64,000 nt of DNA from Thiobacillus sp. (GTDB lineage Bacteria > Pseudomonadota > Gammaproteobacteria > Burkholderiales > Thiobacillaceae). Position 1 is the stretch's first letter. Each line of letters opens with the position of its first letter. Below the pieces are notes generated by a model. That model had not been told where the DNA came from and did not search any database. It saw only the letters and a program-made list of their open reading frames with translations. The stretch spans positions 1 to 64,000 of the forward strand of contig JAJPEP010000097.1 of the NCBI GenBank assembly GCA_021166845.1, read 5' to 3'. Of the stretch, positions 40,642-49,746 are shown one piece after another. Both the position numbers and the translations under genes were made by a program.

Positions 40642-40752
40642 TGGGTCTCGGCCTTCTTGGCCTCCACGGAAAATGGATATGCCATGATTTGCGTCAAGGC
40701 TCGACGTCTGCCGATCACCGTCAAGCATGAACGGTGGCGGCAGACGGGCTCG

Positions 40753-40956
40753 TTATTGGTTGCAGCCCCCCTCCTTGAAGCCCAGCTTGCGTAGTGTGAA
40801 GCTCAGGGGGCAGACGTTGGTAAAGCCGCTTTGAGCCAGGCTCAGCCCTGCAATTCCGGCTACCCATCCCCAGGCGGGGTTTGAATACTGCATCAGTAGT
40901 ACGCTGATCGTTACTACAAGTCCCACGACAACGCGTACGATTTTGTCAACGGTCAT
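40753..40956 (-). CDS. DUF2892/YgaP-like inner-membrane protein
   Basis: MTVDKIVRVVVGLVVTISVLLMQYSNPAWGWVAGIAGLSLAQSGFTNVCPLSFTLRKLG. Confidence 0.8.
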   Translation of the reverse strand: MTVDKIVRVVVGLVVTISVLLMQYSNPAWGWVAGIAGLSLAQSGFTNVCPLSFTLRKLGFKEGGCNQ

Positions 40957-40975
40957 GTTCAGTATCCTTTTTGAC

Positions 40976-41482
40976 TCAATGTGAATGGCCTTCCGGCTGG
41001 GCGCCGGAAAAGGCCGGGAACTTATCCGTGGCGTACTGGCTGTGGCAGGCCTGGCAGCTATCCACCAGACGGGCGTAGTAGAAGCGCTGCAGTTCATAAT
41101 CCTTCTGCAATGCCGCGTTGGCCAGCTTTTTCGCAGTCAGGTGGAATGCGCCATCCAGCACGAGGAATTCCGGCGGCGCTGCCTTCATCAGGTCTTTCTT
41201 GTCCTGCTCGGTCAAGCCACGTTCCAGAATGAAGCTGTCGTGAATCTGTTGCGACTGGGTGGCCACCAAAGAGTGGTCACCGACGATCAGGCCATCGAGG
41301 ATCTGCTTGGCGGCCTGCCTCACCGACAACATTTCATCGGAAAGCATCTGTTTCAGGCGGGGTGTCAGCTTCGGTCCGATTGGCTGGGGACCTTCCGCGG
41401 CCACGACCTCGATTGCGGCGCCCGCCATGATGGCCATGGCTGCGGCATATACAGCCATGCGTTTACTGTTCCTGATTTTCAT
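40976..41482 (-). CDS. Periplasmic c-type cytochrome, C-terminal CXXCH
   Basis: Signal peptide, helical body, LVDSCQACHSQYATDKFPAF. Confidence 0.8.
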   Translation of the reverse strand: MKIRNSKRMAVYAAAMAIMAGAAIEVVAAEGPQPIGPKLTPRLKQMLSDEMLSVRQAAKQILDGLIVGDHSLVATQSQQIHDSFILERGLTEQDKKDLMKAAPPEFLVLDGAFHLTAKKLANAALQKDYELQRFYYARLVDSCQACHSQYATDKFPAFSGAQPEGHSH

Positions 41483-41502
41483 TAATTACCTTTCTAGCTT
41501 GG

Positions 41503-42063
41503 TTAATCCAGCTTGACCTTTACAGACAGTGCACCGCGCAAGTCGCCCACTTGGTAGCCGCGGGCGATATCGTGCGGATATTTTTCGGACAGCTTCTGCA
41601 CGACGTTCGATGGCACTTCGTTGCCACCATGACAGGTCAGGCACAACGGTTCGATTCGAATGGCTTTCATGAAGCGCGCGTATCGCACCCCTCCCTCACG
41701 GACCACTTCGTAGCGGCTGGCGTCTTCCTTGCCACGAGCGAGTTCTTTCTCGAATCCATTGAGCACTTCCTGCTCGTAAGCATCCGGCATGGCCAGGGGA
41801 TTCCTGGCCTTGGAGGACACCCGCTTGATCGACCAACCCGTTTGCGCCGAAGTTTCGGCGCCCAGCTGGGCTGCCGTGGCTGAACAGGCAACGATGCCGC
41901 CTTCGGGACCATTCTTGCTCATCTGTGCCAACAGGCCGGATTTCAACTGCTTGGCATAGCCGCCAGCGACAGCCTTGATGCTGTCCAGGGGCGGGGCTTC
42001 AGCACTCCAGGCGGGGGTATGAAACAACACTGCCACAATCGCTGTCAGTGCAAAGGGTTTCAT
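41503..42063 (-). CDS. DUF3365/Tll0287-like haem protein
   Basis: MKPFALTAIVAVL signal; GIVACSATAAQLGAETSAQTGWSIKRVSSKARNP; IEPLCLTCHGG. Confidence 0.82.
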   Translation of the reverse strand: MKPFALTAIVAVLFHTPAWSAEAPPLDSIKAVAGGYAKQLKSGLLAQMSKNGPEGGIVACSATAAQLGAETSAQTGWSIKRVSSKARNPLAMPDAYEQEVLNGFEKELARGKEDASRYEVVREGGVRYARFMKAIRIEPLCLTCHGGNEVPSNVVQKLSEKYPHDIARGYQVGDLRGALSVKVKLD

Positions 42064-42136
42064 AATGCGTCTCCTTGATTTCAGGTTTGCAGGCCGCCCC
42101 GGATGGGGCGGCCCAACTTCGCGGCCCAACTTCACA

Positions 42137-43336
42137 TTAATAAGCGGTCGGGTAGTTGCGCGCGATATGCCAGTCCATCATGCCATCCGCCATGTAGCCG
42201 ACTTTGTAACCTGCTTCAGCCAGCGCCTTCGCCGGTGCCAGACCCTGCGAGCCGAACATGTCGATGACGATAATCTCCTTGTCCTTCGGCAGCTGCTTCA
42301 TCTTTGCGTCGATTTCCTCCGGACGGATATGCGTGGCGCCCGGGATGTGGCCCATGATGCGGAAGGCGATGTCGCTCTGCAGGTCCAGCAGGAGAACATC
42401 AGGTTTCTTGGCTTCCCATATCGATCTGATTTCGGGCGTACTGTAGAACTTCACGCCGGCGGACCGGGCCTCAACCTCGCCGCGGCGTATGTTCTTGGGA
42501 TCTGCCCATACTTTTTCCCAGGTGCGCAGGTATTGAACGATCGACCAAATCTGGTCTTTGCTGAGCTTGTCTTCGAAGGTCGGCATCACGATGGGGGCGC
42601 CGGGTTTTTGTGGCGGTCCGCCCTTGACGATCTCGAAGTGCTCATGATCGCTGTGCAGCGACAGGTAGGACTTCATCACGACGGGAGGAAAGCGCCCCTG
42701 GCCATCCATGCCGTGGCACGCGGCGCAAACGCCCTCGAACAGTTTCTTGCCATCACCAGGATTCTTGCCACTGATGCTCTTTAAGCTGCTGGCGATGAAA
42801 TAATCCGGCTTGTCCTTTGCCGCAATCGTATTCGGCGGAGCGATTTGCTCATGAAAATCGTTCACGACAAATTCAAGCAAGGCGAAAGTGGGCGTCTTTT
42901 TCCAGTCCACGCCAAACAGCCCGCCATGCTTTTGCAGATAGCTTTCCATGTCCCTGTGAGTAAGGTTCATTTTATCGATGCGCTTGACAAGATCCGGGCC
43001 GAGCGTTTTCTTGATCCGGTCCATATATGTCGTCTCGATGTTCGAGTCGTCACCGCTCCTCACCATAGCCGGATTGGGATCGTACACACGACGCAGCGGA
43101 CGGAAATAGAGTGCCAGGCGGAACACCTGCTGCATTTCGAGCTGGTCGCGTTCATTGGCGAGCAACATCGCCGCACCCAGCGCCAGATTTTCCACCGGGG
43201 ATAGCGCTTCGGCGTGGGATGCCGTCTTCGCGGCGCTTGCCATTTTTATCGGCGCCGGTTGCTGTGCATCCGCCGCCCAGGCCGGAGCCTGCAACAGGAT
43301 TGCGGCAAGAGTGGTAAGAACATAGGTTTTTTTCAT
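42137..43336 (-). CDS. Cytochrome c-rhodanese fusion with Cys-less rhodanese active loop
   Basis: GKKLFEGVCAACHGMDGQG, then PDVLLLDLQSDIAFRIMGHIPGATHIRPEEID...IIVIDMFGSQGLAPAKALAEAGYKVGYMADGMMDW. Confidence 0.85.
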   Translation of the reverse strand: MKKTYVLTTLAAILLQAPAWAADAQQPAPIKMASAAKTASHAEALSPVENLALGAAMLLANERDQLEMQQVFRLALYFRPLRRVYDPNPAMVRSGDDSNIETTYMDRIKKTLGPDLVKRIDKMNLTHRDMESYLQKHGGLFGVDWKKTPTFALLEFVVNDFHEQIAPPNTIAAKDKPDYFIASSLKSISGKNPGDGKKLFEGVCAACHGMDGQGRFPPVVMKSYLSLHSDHEHFEIVKGGPPQKPGAPIVMPTFEDKLSKDQIWSIVQYLRTWEKVWADPKNIRRGEVEARSAGVKFYSTPEIRSIWEAKKPDVLLLDLQSDIAFRIMGHIPGATHIRPEEIDAKMKQLPKDKEIIVIDMFGSQGLAPAKALAEAGYKVGYMADGMMDWHIARNYPTAY

Positions 43337-43421
43337 TTCGGTCTCCTTGATTGAGTGACTATTCGATTGGTTTGGGTTGAACGGTTCGAGTAAGCGGCTT
43401 TGCGCACGCTACAGACCGATA

Positions 43422-43934
43422 TTATTTAATGACTGTTTTATTCAGCGCCTCCACTGCCTTTAGTGCGGCAACATGGTCCGGATTGAGGTTCTTCATGCCC
43501 CCTTTTGGAACCCGTGTGCCGCTCGACATCATGAATCCCATCAGGTCGCCTGTAGTCGGTTTCTCGGTCTTGATCATGGCGACCAATTCACGGCCAAGCG
43601 CGTTTTCCACCTCGCGCCGGGCGCTATTGATTTCCGCGGGCGGCGCCTTGGCCCCGATCAGGTCTGCAAGCTTCCGCCAGCGGCGTGCGGTCTCGGCGCG
43701 ACTCCCGGGAGGCACCAATTCAGGCGTCTCCTTCAGCGCCTTCATTACACCCAGCGCCAGTTGTGTATGGGGACTCAAGGCGTCGTAATATTCAGTTTCC
43801 CAGCCCGTATCGGGCACGGCCGGCCCCATGGCCGGCCCCATGCAGCCCGTCGCCGTGAGCGTAATCGCGCTGCCCAGCGCCACGGTCAAAAAAGCCTTGC
43901 CTAAGAATCCGCGATGTTTCATTTCGATCTCCAT
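43422..43934 (-). CDS. Hypothetical lipoprotein
   Basis: TATGCMGPAMGPAVPDTGWETEYYDALSPHTQLALGVM; good start and stop, same strand as neighbours. Confidence 0.7.
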   Translation of the reverse strand: MEIEMKHRGFLGKAFLTVALGSAITLTATGCMGPAMGPAVPDTGWETEYYDALSPHTQLALGVMKALKETPELVPPGSRAETARRWRKLADLIGAKAPPAEINSARREVENALGRELVAMIKTEKPTTGDLMGFMMSSGTRVPKGGMKNLNPDHVAALKAVEALNKTVIK

Positions 43935-43965
43935 CCTCTGACGATAAATACGATTGGTTCTGGCT

Positions 43966-45168
43966 TTAATGCTGGTAGGTAAACTGCAGGGTCGCCAGGT
44001 TGGTTTCGAAGCTCACCGTGGTCGGCGCTCCTACACTGGCGGTCATTTCGCTCTGGAAGCCGTGGATGACAGAAAAGCTTAGCGATGAATGCCTGGTTAC
44101 ATTGGCCGTCACACCCGCCGACAGATGATGTTCAATGATGGCGGTGACGCCGGTATTGTTGTTGATGTCCGCTTCATCGAGCGGCGAGTTGCCGAAGTTG
44201 TAACCGGCCATCAGGATGAACCTGTCGGACAACCGGTATTTGGCCCCCAGACCCAGCACGTATTGGTCGTCCCAGCCGTAGGCAATGTTTATGTTTTGCG
44301 CCGCCGTCGGGCCATACAGCACGGAGGAAGTTCGTACGCCGCTGTAATCGACCCACTTCAGGTCGGCTTCCAGTTGCAGTTTGTCGGTTGGCCGGTGGGA
44401 AATGCCGATCGCGACAGTCTGAGGATCCTCAAACGAAAGCCCCCATTTGCCGTCATCCATGTTCCACTGCAGATCCTCTGTGTAGGACCGACTGGTGTAC
44501 GCGGCGCCGAAGTTCGTGCGGTCGTTGATCTTGTAGGTCGTTCCCAGTACGAAAGATCCGCCATAAGCGACATCGGTCGGGAAGTTCAGGGACTTGGGCG
44601 GCGTGGTCGGTGTCGCAGTGGTTTTATCGAAACCCTTGGCGGACATTTGATTCACCACCAGGCTCAGGCCGGCGCCGACCGAAAGCTTGTCGCTGGCTTT
44701 ATAGGCAATGCTGGGGCCGATGCGCATAGACATCCGGCTGGACACGATTGCGGCATAGGTATTGCCTAACTTGAAAGCCTCGGCCGGGAAGTCCACTCCG
44801 CCGCCGGATATCGGATAGGCGCCGACGCTGATGGTGTAATCCGGGCCAAGCAATTCACTTTGAAAGGCAAATCCACCAGTTGCCATGACATAGGCCTCGC
44901 TGTCGCTATCCACCCCATTCATGCTTCGCATCGGGTTAAGAACCGACAGGTTCATATCGAAACGGGACTTCTGGTCACCCATGTTGAGGAAGGACAAACC
45001 AGCCGGATTGGTAAGCGCGGTAGTCACGTCCTGCGGCGTGGCGACAACCGCGCCACCCATGGCATTGGACAAGGCGCTTAACCCCACCACCTGATCCGCG
45101 TTGTTTGCAAAAACGGCTCCCGAAACCAGCATGCCGGCGAAGATTGCGATTGATATATTGGTCTTCAT
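43966..45168 (-). CDS. FadL/OmpP1-family outer-membrane transport protein
   Basis: ALSNAMGGAVVATPQDVTTALTNPAGLSFL; aromatic beta-strand C-terminus NLATLQFTYQH. Confidence 0.88.
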   Translation of the reverse strand: MKTNISIAIFAGMLVSGAVFANNADQVVGLSALSNAMGGAVVATPQDVTTALTNPAGLSFLNMGDQKSRFDMNLSVLNPMRSMNGVDSDSEAYVMATGGFAFQSELLGPDYTISVGAYPISGGGVDFPAEAFKLGNTYAAIVSSRMSMRIGPSIAYKASDKLSVGAGLSLVVNQMSAKGFDKTTATPTTPPKSLNFPTDVAYGGSFVLGTTYKINDRTNFGAAYTSRSYTEDLQWNMDDGKWGLSFEDPQTVAIGISHRPTDKLQLEADLKWVDYSGVRTSSVLYGPTAAQNINIAYGWDDQYVLGLGAKYRLSDRFILMAGYNFGNSPLDEADINNNTGVTAIIEHHLSAGVTANVTRHSSLSFSVIHGFQSEMTASVGAPTTVSFETNLATLQFTYQH

Positions 45169-45570
45169 TGCTCCATCCTCCTTATTATTGGGTAAGTAAA
45201 GCTGGGGGCCTTATTAGGACAACCGGCGATTTCTCGGCTCTTGTTTGAACGTGTTGCAAAGATACGGCATGGCCGTTACCCGGAAAATTTCCCGGGCGAA
45301 ACGGTTTGGTGACAGTTTGTTACAGCATGCGGAAGAAGAAAGAAGGGACGGACTTTCTCTGAACCGGCGACCTTGCCCAGTGTCATATCGCGCGTGCGAT
45401 GTCGCATGATGTAGCGCTAGACTCGCAATCTTTTTCAGGCTGCGTGATGGATTTCCAGTGACGCTGAAAGCGAGGAATTGGTGGTCGTTGCGCGTAAAGG
45501 CTCGCACCCGCCCCGGAAGTCCCAGTAGAAGATGAGATCAGTGCACCGATTTGCATGGGTGAACCAGAAA

Positions 45571-46980
45571 ATGACCAAGCAGCCATCAAAATCCGAACTG
45601 GCAGGACGCTTCGTCCAGTTGCTGGCTCTGGCAGCCGTCCTGTTGTCCGCAGGCTGCGCGCATTACCCGCCGAACATGCCGCTGGATCGGCATGACCCGG
45701 CCTATGGCTATCGTTTCACGAATCTCGCCAGCCCCGACAAGGCCGACGACATGCTGGTTGTCGTGACCTTCTCGGGCGGCGGCACCCGTGCCGCCGCCAT
45801 GGCCTATGGCGTCCTTGAGCACCTCGCCAACACTGAAGTCACCCGAAAAGGAAAGCCCAGGCGCCTGCTCGATGAAGTCGACATTATTTCCTCCGTGTCC
45901 GGCGGCAGTTTCACTTCCGCCTACTACGCCCTCTACGGCGACCGAATTTTCAGCGATTTCGAGAGCCGGTTTCTGAAACGGGATGTTCAGGGAGAACTCA
46001 CCCGCAAGATGCTCGCCCCGGTCAACCTGGCGCGCGCCTCGTCGCCGAAATTCGGCAGGATCGATCTGGTGGCCGAATATCTCGACGACGAGATTTTTCA
46101 TCATGGCGCCTATGGCGATCTGGTCACGCGGGGGCGGCGTCCCTTTGTGACGATCAATGCCAGCGATATGTCGCTGGGCACGCGTTTCGAATTCACCCAG
46201 GATCAGTTCGATCTGCTCTGCTCCGATCTTTCGTCGTTTCCTCTGGCGCGCGCCGTGGCGGCTTCCAGCGCTGTGCCCATCGTATTCAGCCCGCTTACCG
46301 TCCGGAACTACAGCGGCAAATGCGGCTACCAGGAACCCGCTGCGCAGCACGTTGGCGAAGAAAACCGCGGCGCATCGTCCCGGCAGGTCTACAAGGCCGC
46401 CGAGGTGCGCTCCTATCTCGATTCCGGAGCCAGGCCATACATTCACCTGCTGGATGGTGGAATCACCGACAATATCGGCCTGCGCGGGATGCTGGACCAG
46501 GTAGCTGCTCACGACAATCCCCTGAATCTCGCCCGCGCCATGCGACTCGAACGGTTTCACAAGGCGGTGCTGATCATCGTCAATGCCGAGACGGCCCCGG
46601 ATCTGTCTCTCGATCGCAGGGAGGAGGTGCCGACGGTCACCCAGGTATTCAGGGCCATCAAGGACATCCCCATCAACCGCTATTCGTTTGAAACCATCGA
46701 ACTCCTCAAGGCAAACTTCGAGGGCTGGGCCAGGCAGATGCGCAGCCAAAAATCCGGGGGGGAACAGGCCGATGGGGCGGAAGAAGAATTTGATTTCTAC
46801 CTGGTCGAAGTGACATTCGACGCGATCAAGGATCCTGCCGAGCGCAATTCATTTCGCAGGATCCCGACATCGTACACATTGTCCGCGGACACCGTGGACC
46901 GGTTGCGCGCGCTGGGGCCCAGATTGATCAAGGAGTCGAATGATTACCAAAGGTTGCTGCTTGATCTGCGGCGTAACTGA
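45571..46980 (+). CDS. Patatin-like phospholipase lipoprotein
   Basis: LLSAGCAHYPPN lipobox; FSGGGTRAAAMAYGVLEHL, SSVSGGSFTSAYYALYG, HLLDGGITDNIG. Confidence 0.9.
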   Translation: MTKQPSKSELAGRFVQLLALAAVLLSAGCAHYPPNMPLDRHDPAYGYRFTNLASPDKADDMLVVVTFSGGGTRAAAMAYGVLEHLANTEVTRKGKPRRLLDEVDIISSVSGGSFTSAYYALYGDRIFSDFESRFLKRDVQGELTRKMLAPVNLARASSPKFGRIDLVAEYLDDEIFHHGAYGDLVTRGRRPFVTINASDMSLGTRFEFTQDQFDLLCSDLSSFPLARAVAASSAVPIVFSPLTVRNYSGKCGYQEPAAQHVGEENRGASSRQVYKAAEVRSYLDSGARPYIHLLDGGITDNIGLRGMLDQVAAHDNPLNLARAMRLERFHKAVLIIVNAETAPDLSLDRREEVPTVTQVFRAIKDIPINRYSFETIELLKANFEGWARQMRSQKSGGEQADGAEEEFDFYLVEVTFDAIKDPAERNSFRRIPTSYTLSADTVDRLRALGPRLIKESNDYQRLLLDLRRN

Positions 46981-47110
46981 CAACTCGTCACCTCATGGAA
47001 ATGTGCCTGCGGCACGCGCAACGAAAAGCATTACCGGCCCGCCAGTGCCGTCATGGCATCCGCGCCCGGAGATTTTGAAATCACGTGAAACACGGACAAG
47101 GAAAACAGCG

Positions 47111-47740
47111 ATGAACGAACACAGACAACGACTGTCGGCGGAAGAGCGCCAGGAAGAAATCATCAAAGCCGCCGTGGAACTTGCCGGCGAGCAGGGCGTG
47201 GATGACGTGACGACGCAGGACATGGCAAACGCCGTGGGCATCACGCAGGGTGCGATTTTCCGCCATTTCCCCACCAAGGACATGATCTGGCTGGCGGTTG
47301 TCCACTGGGTGCGGGGGCGGCTGATGAGCGTGGTGGATACGGCGGCCGATCAGGGCAGCGATCCGCTCGATTCCCTGGAGAAGATGTTTTTCGCCCACCT
47401 GGGTTTCGTCGACAAGGTGCCGGCGATCCCCAAGCTGATATTTACCGATCAACTGCTGAAGAAAAACCCGAAGATCAAGGAACTGATTCGCAGCATTCTG
47501 GCGGATTACGAGGCCAAGGTGGCCGGTCTCATTACCCAGGCCAAGTCGCAGAACCTTGTTCGCCCGGATCTGGACGAACACGGCGCCGCCATCATGTTCA
47601 CCGGCATCATTCAAGGTCTGGTGATACGCGTTTCCATTATAGGAGCACGAAAATCACTGATTGCCGAGGGAAAGCTGGCTTTCCCCATTTTTCTTCACGG
47701 TATCGGCAGCGCGCGCATGTGCGGTGCGAAACAGGATTAA
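47111..47740 (+). CDS. TetR-family regulator, paralogue of 25966-26628
   Basis: RQEEIIKAAVELAGEQGVDDVTTQDMANAVGITQGAIFRHFPTKDMIWLAVVHWVRGRLMSVV. Confidence 0.93.
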   Translation: MNEHRQRLSAEERQEEIIKAAVELAGEQGVDDVTTQDMANAVGITQGAIFRHFPTKDMIWLAVVHWVRGRLMSVVDTAADQGSDPLDSLEKMFFAHLGFVDKVPAIPKLIFTDQLLKKNPKIKELIRSILADYEAKVAGLITQAKSQNLVRPDLDEHGAAIMFTGIIQGLVIRVSIIGARKSLIAEGKLAFPIFLHGIGSARMCGAKQD

Positions 47741-47893
47741 ACGTCTGGGATTTCCAGCCGGTGAAATCGATGCGGACCGTGAAGCCCGCAGGGGGCGGCC
47801 CGAAGTTGCTCCGGGGTAAAATCAACGGCAAGGTGCGTCCGACAGGCATTTTCTCAAACCGGATCCAGAATAACTGCAATCACATCAATAAAT

Positions 47894-48298
47894 ATGCCAT
47901 CGCATACACCACGCGGCGTCTCGATCTGGGTGATTTCCCTCATCGCAATCGGGTTCGGCCTGCTGACCATCAAGGAAGGCGGCACGATCCTGTTCGGCGA
48001 CGCGGCAGCGCGCGCCGCGGCCGGGAATTACGTGCCGTTCGTGCTGTGGTTCAACTTTTTGGCGGGCTTCGCCTATGTCATCGCCGGCATCGGGCTGTGG
48101 CGGCAGCAGCGCTGGGCCGCGTGGCTGACCGTTGCCATAGCCGCGGCGACGGCGCTCGCGTTCGCGGCCTTCGGCGCGCACATTTTTTCCGCTGGCGCCT
48201 ACGAGCAGCGCACGGTGATCGCCATGAGCCTGCGCACGCTGGTGTGGGCGGCGATCGCAGGACTTGCCTTCCGCAGACTGTTGCGAAACCCGGTGTGA
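47894..48298 (+). CDS. Small integral membrane protein (paralogue 2)
   Basis: GFGLLTIKEGGTILFGDAAARAAAGNYVPFVLWFNFLAGFAYV. Confidence 0.85.
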   Translation: MPSHTPRGVSIWVISLIAIGFGLLTIKEGGTILFGDAAARAAAGNYVPFVLWFNFLAGFAYVIAGIGLWRQQRWAAWLTVAIAAATALAFAAFGAHIFSAGAYEQRTVIAMSLRTLVWAAIAGLAFRRLLRNPV

Positions 48299-48302
48299 CA
48301 TC

Positions 48303-49733
48303 ATGAAACTGACTTTTCTCGGCGCGGCGCGCGAAGTGACTGGCTCCAGCTATCTGGTGGAGGCCGACGGCGTGCGCTTCCTGGTCGATTGCGGCATGTT
48401 CCAGGGCGGCCGCGAGACGCGTGCCAAGAACCAGCGCGCCTTTGCCTTCGATCCGCGCACGATCGATTTCGTCATCCTCACCCACGCCCACATCGACCAT
48501 TCCGGCCTGCTGCCGCGCCTGGTCGCACTCGGCTTCAAGGGCAGGATCCACACGACCCGCGCCACCTGCGACCTGCTTGCGGTGATGCTGCCGGACTCCG
48601 CGCACATCCAGGAAAAGGAAGCCGAGTACGCCAACCTCAACCGCTTCCGCAAGGACATGGACCGACGCGACAAGAAATCCGGCTTACCGCCGCGCGACAT
48701 TGCGCCGTTGTACACGGTGGCGCAGGCGCATGCCTCGCTGAAACAACTGAATCCGGTCGACTACGACCTGGAAATCGCGCCGCACCCGCAGGTACGCTGC
48801 ACCTTCCGCGATGCCGGCCACATCCTCGGCTCGGCGATCGTCGAGGTGTGGGTGGGCGAAGGCGAGCGTCGCCGCAAGATCGTTTTTTCCGGCGACCTCG
48901 GACAGCCCGCGCGACCGCTGCTGCAGGACCCCACGCACATCCACGACGCCGACTACATGGTGGTCGAATCGACCTACGGCAACCGCGACCACAAGAGCAT
49001 GGAAGCGACCCAGGACGAACTGGTTGAGGCGATCAACGACACCATCGAAAGAAAGGGCGGCAACGTCATCATTCCCGCCTTCGCGGTGGGCCGCACCCAG
49101 GACATGCTCTACCTGCTGGCCGACCTCACCCGGCAGGGCCGCATTCCCAAGCTGACGGTGTTCGTCGATTCGCCGATGGCCACCGCCGCCACCGAAATCA
49201 CCTACCGGCACATGGCGCTGCTCGATGACGAGACCCATGAACTGATGGGTCGCCACGGCGGTGCGGCGCATTTCCGCAAGCTCGATTTCGTCGAGGACGT
49301 CGAAGAGTCGAAATCGCTCGACCGCATCAAGGGCGGCGCCGTGATCATTTCGGCCAGCGGCATGTGCGAAGCCGGGCGCATCAAGTTCCACCTGCGCGCC
49401 AACCTGCCGCGTCGTGAATCGACCATCCTCATCACCGGCTTCCAGGCCGCCGGCACCTTCGGCCGCCGCCTGGTCGACGGCGCCAAACGCGTTCGCCTCC
49501 TGGGCGAGGACATCCCGGTGCGCGCCGACCTCTACACGCTGGGCGGACTGTCGGCACATGCCGACCGCGCGGCGCTGCTCGCCTGGCTGGGGCACTTCCG
49601 CAGCAAGCCGCGCCAGGTTTTCGTGGTGCACGGCGAGGAAACGGTGGCGACCGGGTTCGCCGCCGACCTGCACAAACAGTTCGGTTGGGACGCGATGGCG
49701 CCGGAGCCCGGCCTCAGCGTCACCCTGGACTAG
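48303..49733 (+). CDS. MBL-fold RNA-processing exonuclease (beta-CASP type)
   Basis: LTHAHIDHSGLLPRLV, FSGDLGQPARPLLQDPT, GFQAAGTFGRRLVDGAKRVRLLGE, GLSAHADR. Confidence 0.93.
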   Translation: MKLTFLGAAREVTGSSYLVEADGVRFLVDCGMFQGGRETRAKNQRAFAFDPRTIDFVILTHAHIDHSGLLPRLVALGFKGRIHTTRATCDLLAVMLPDSAHIQEKEAEYANLNRFRKDMDRRDKKSGLPPRDIAPLYTVAQAHASLKQLNPVDYDLEIAPHPQVRCTFRDAGHILGSAIVEVWVGEGERRRKIVFSGDLGQPARPLLQDPTHIHDADYMVVESTYGNRDHKSMEATQDELVEAINDTIERKGGNVIIPAFAVGRTQDMLYLLADLTRQGRIPKLTVFVDSPMATAATEITYRHMALLDDETHELMGRHGGAAHFRKLDFVEDVEESKSLDRIKGGAVIISASGMCEAGRIKFHLRANLPRRESTILITGFQAAGTFGRRLVDGAKRVRLLGEDIPVRADLYTLGGLSAHADRAALLAWLGHFRSKPRQVFVVHGEETVATGFAADLHKQFGWDAMAPEPGLSVTLD

Positions 49734-49746
49734 TTAGCAGACAGCA

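Noticed and set aside
45240-45300. Possible sigma-54 promoter upstream of the FadL-like gene (minus strand ATGCCGTATCTTTGCA)
   Set aside because: The -12 part fits but the invariant GG at -24 is not preserved.
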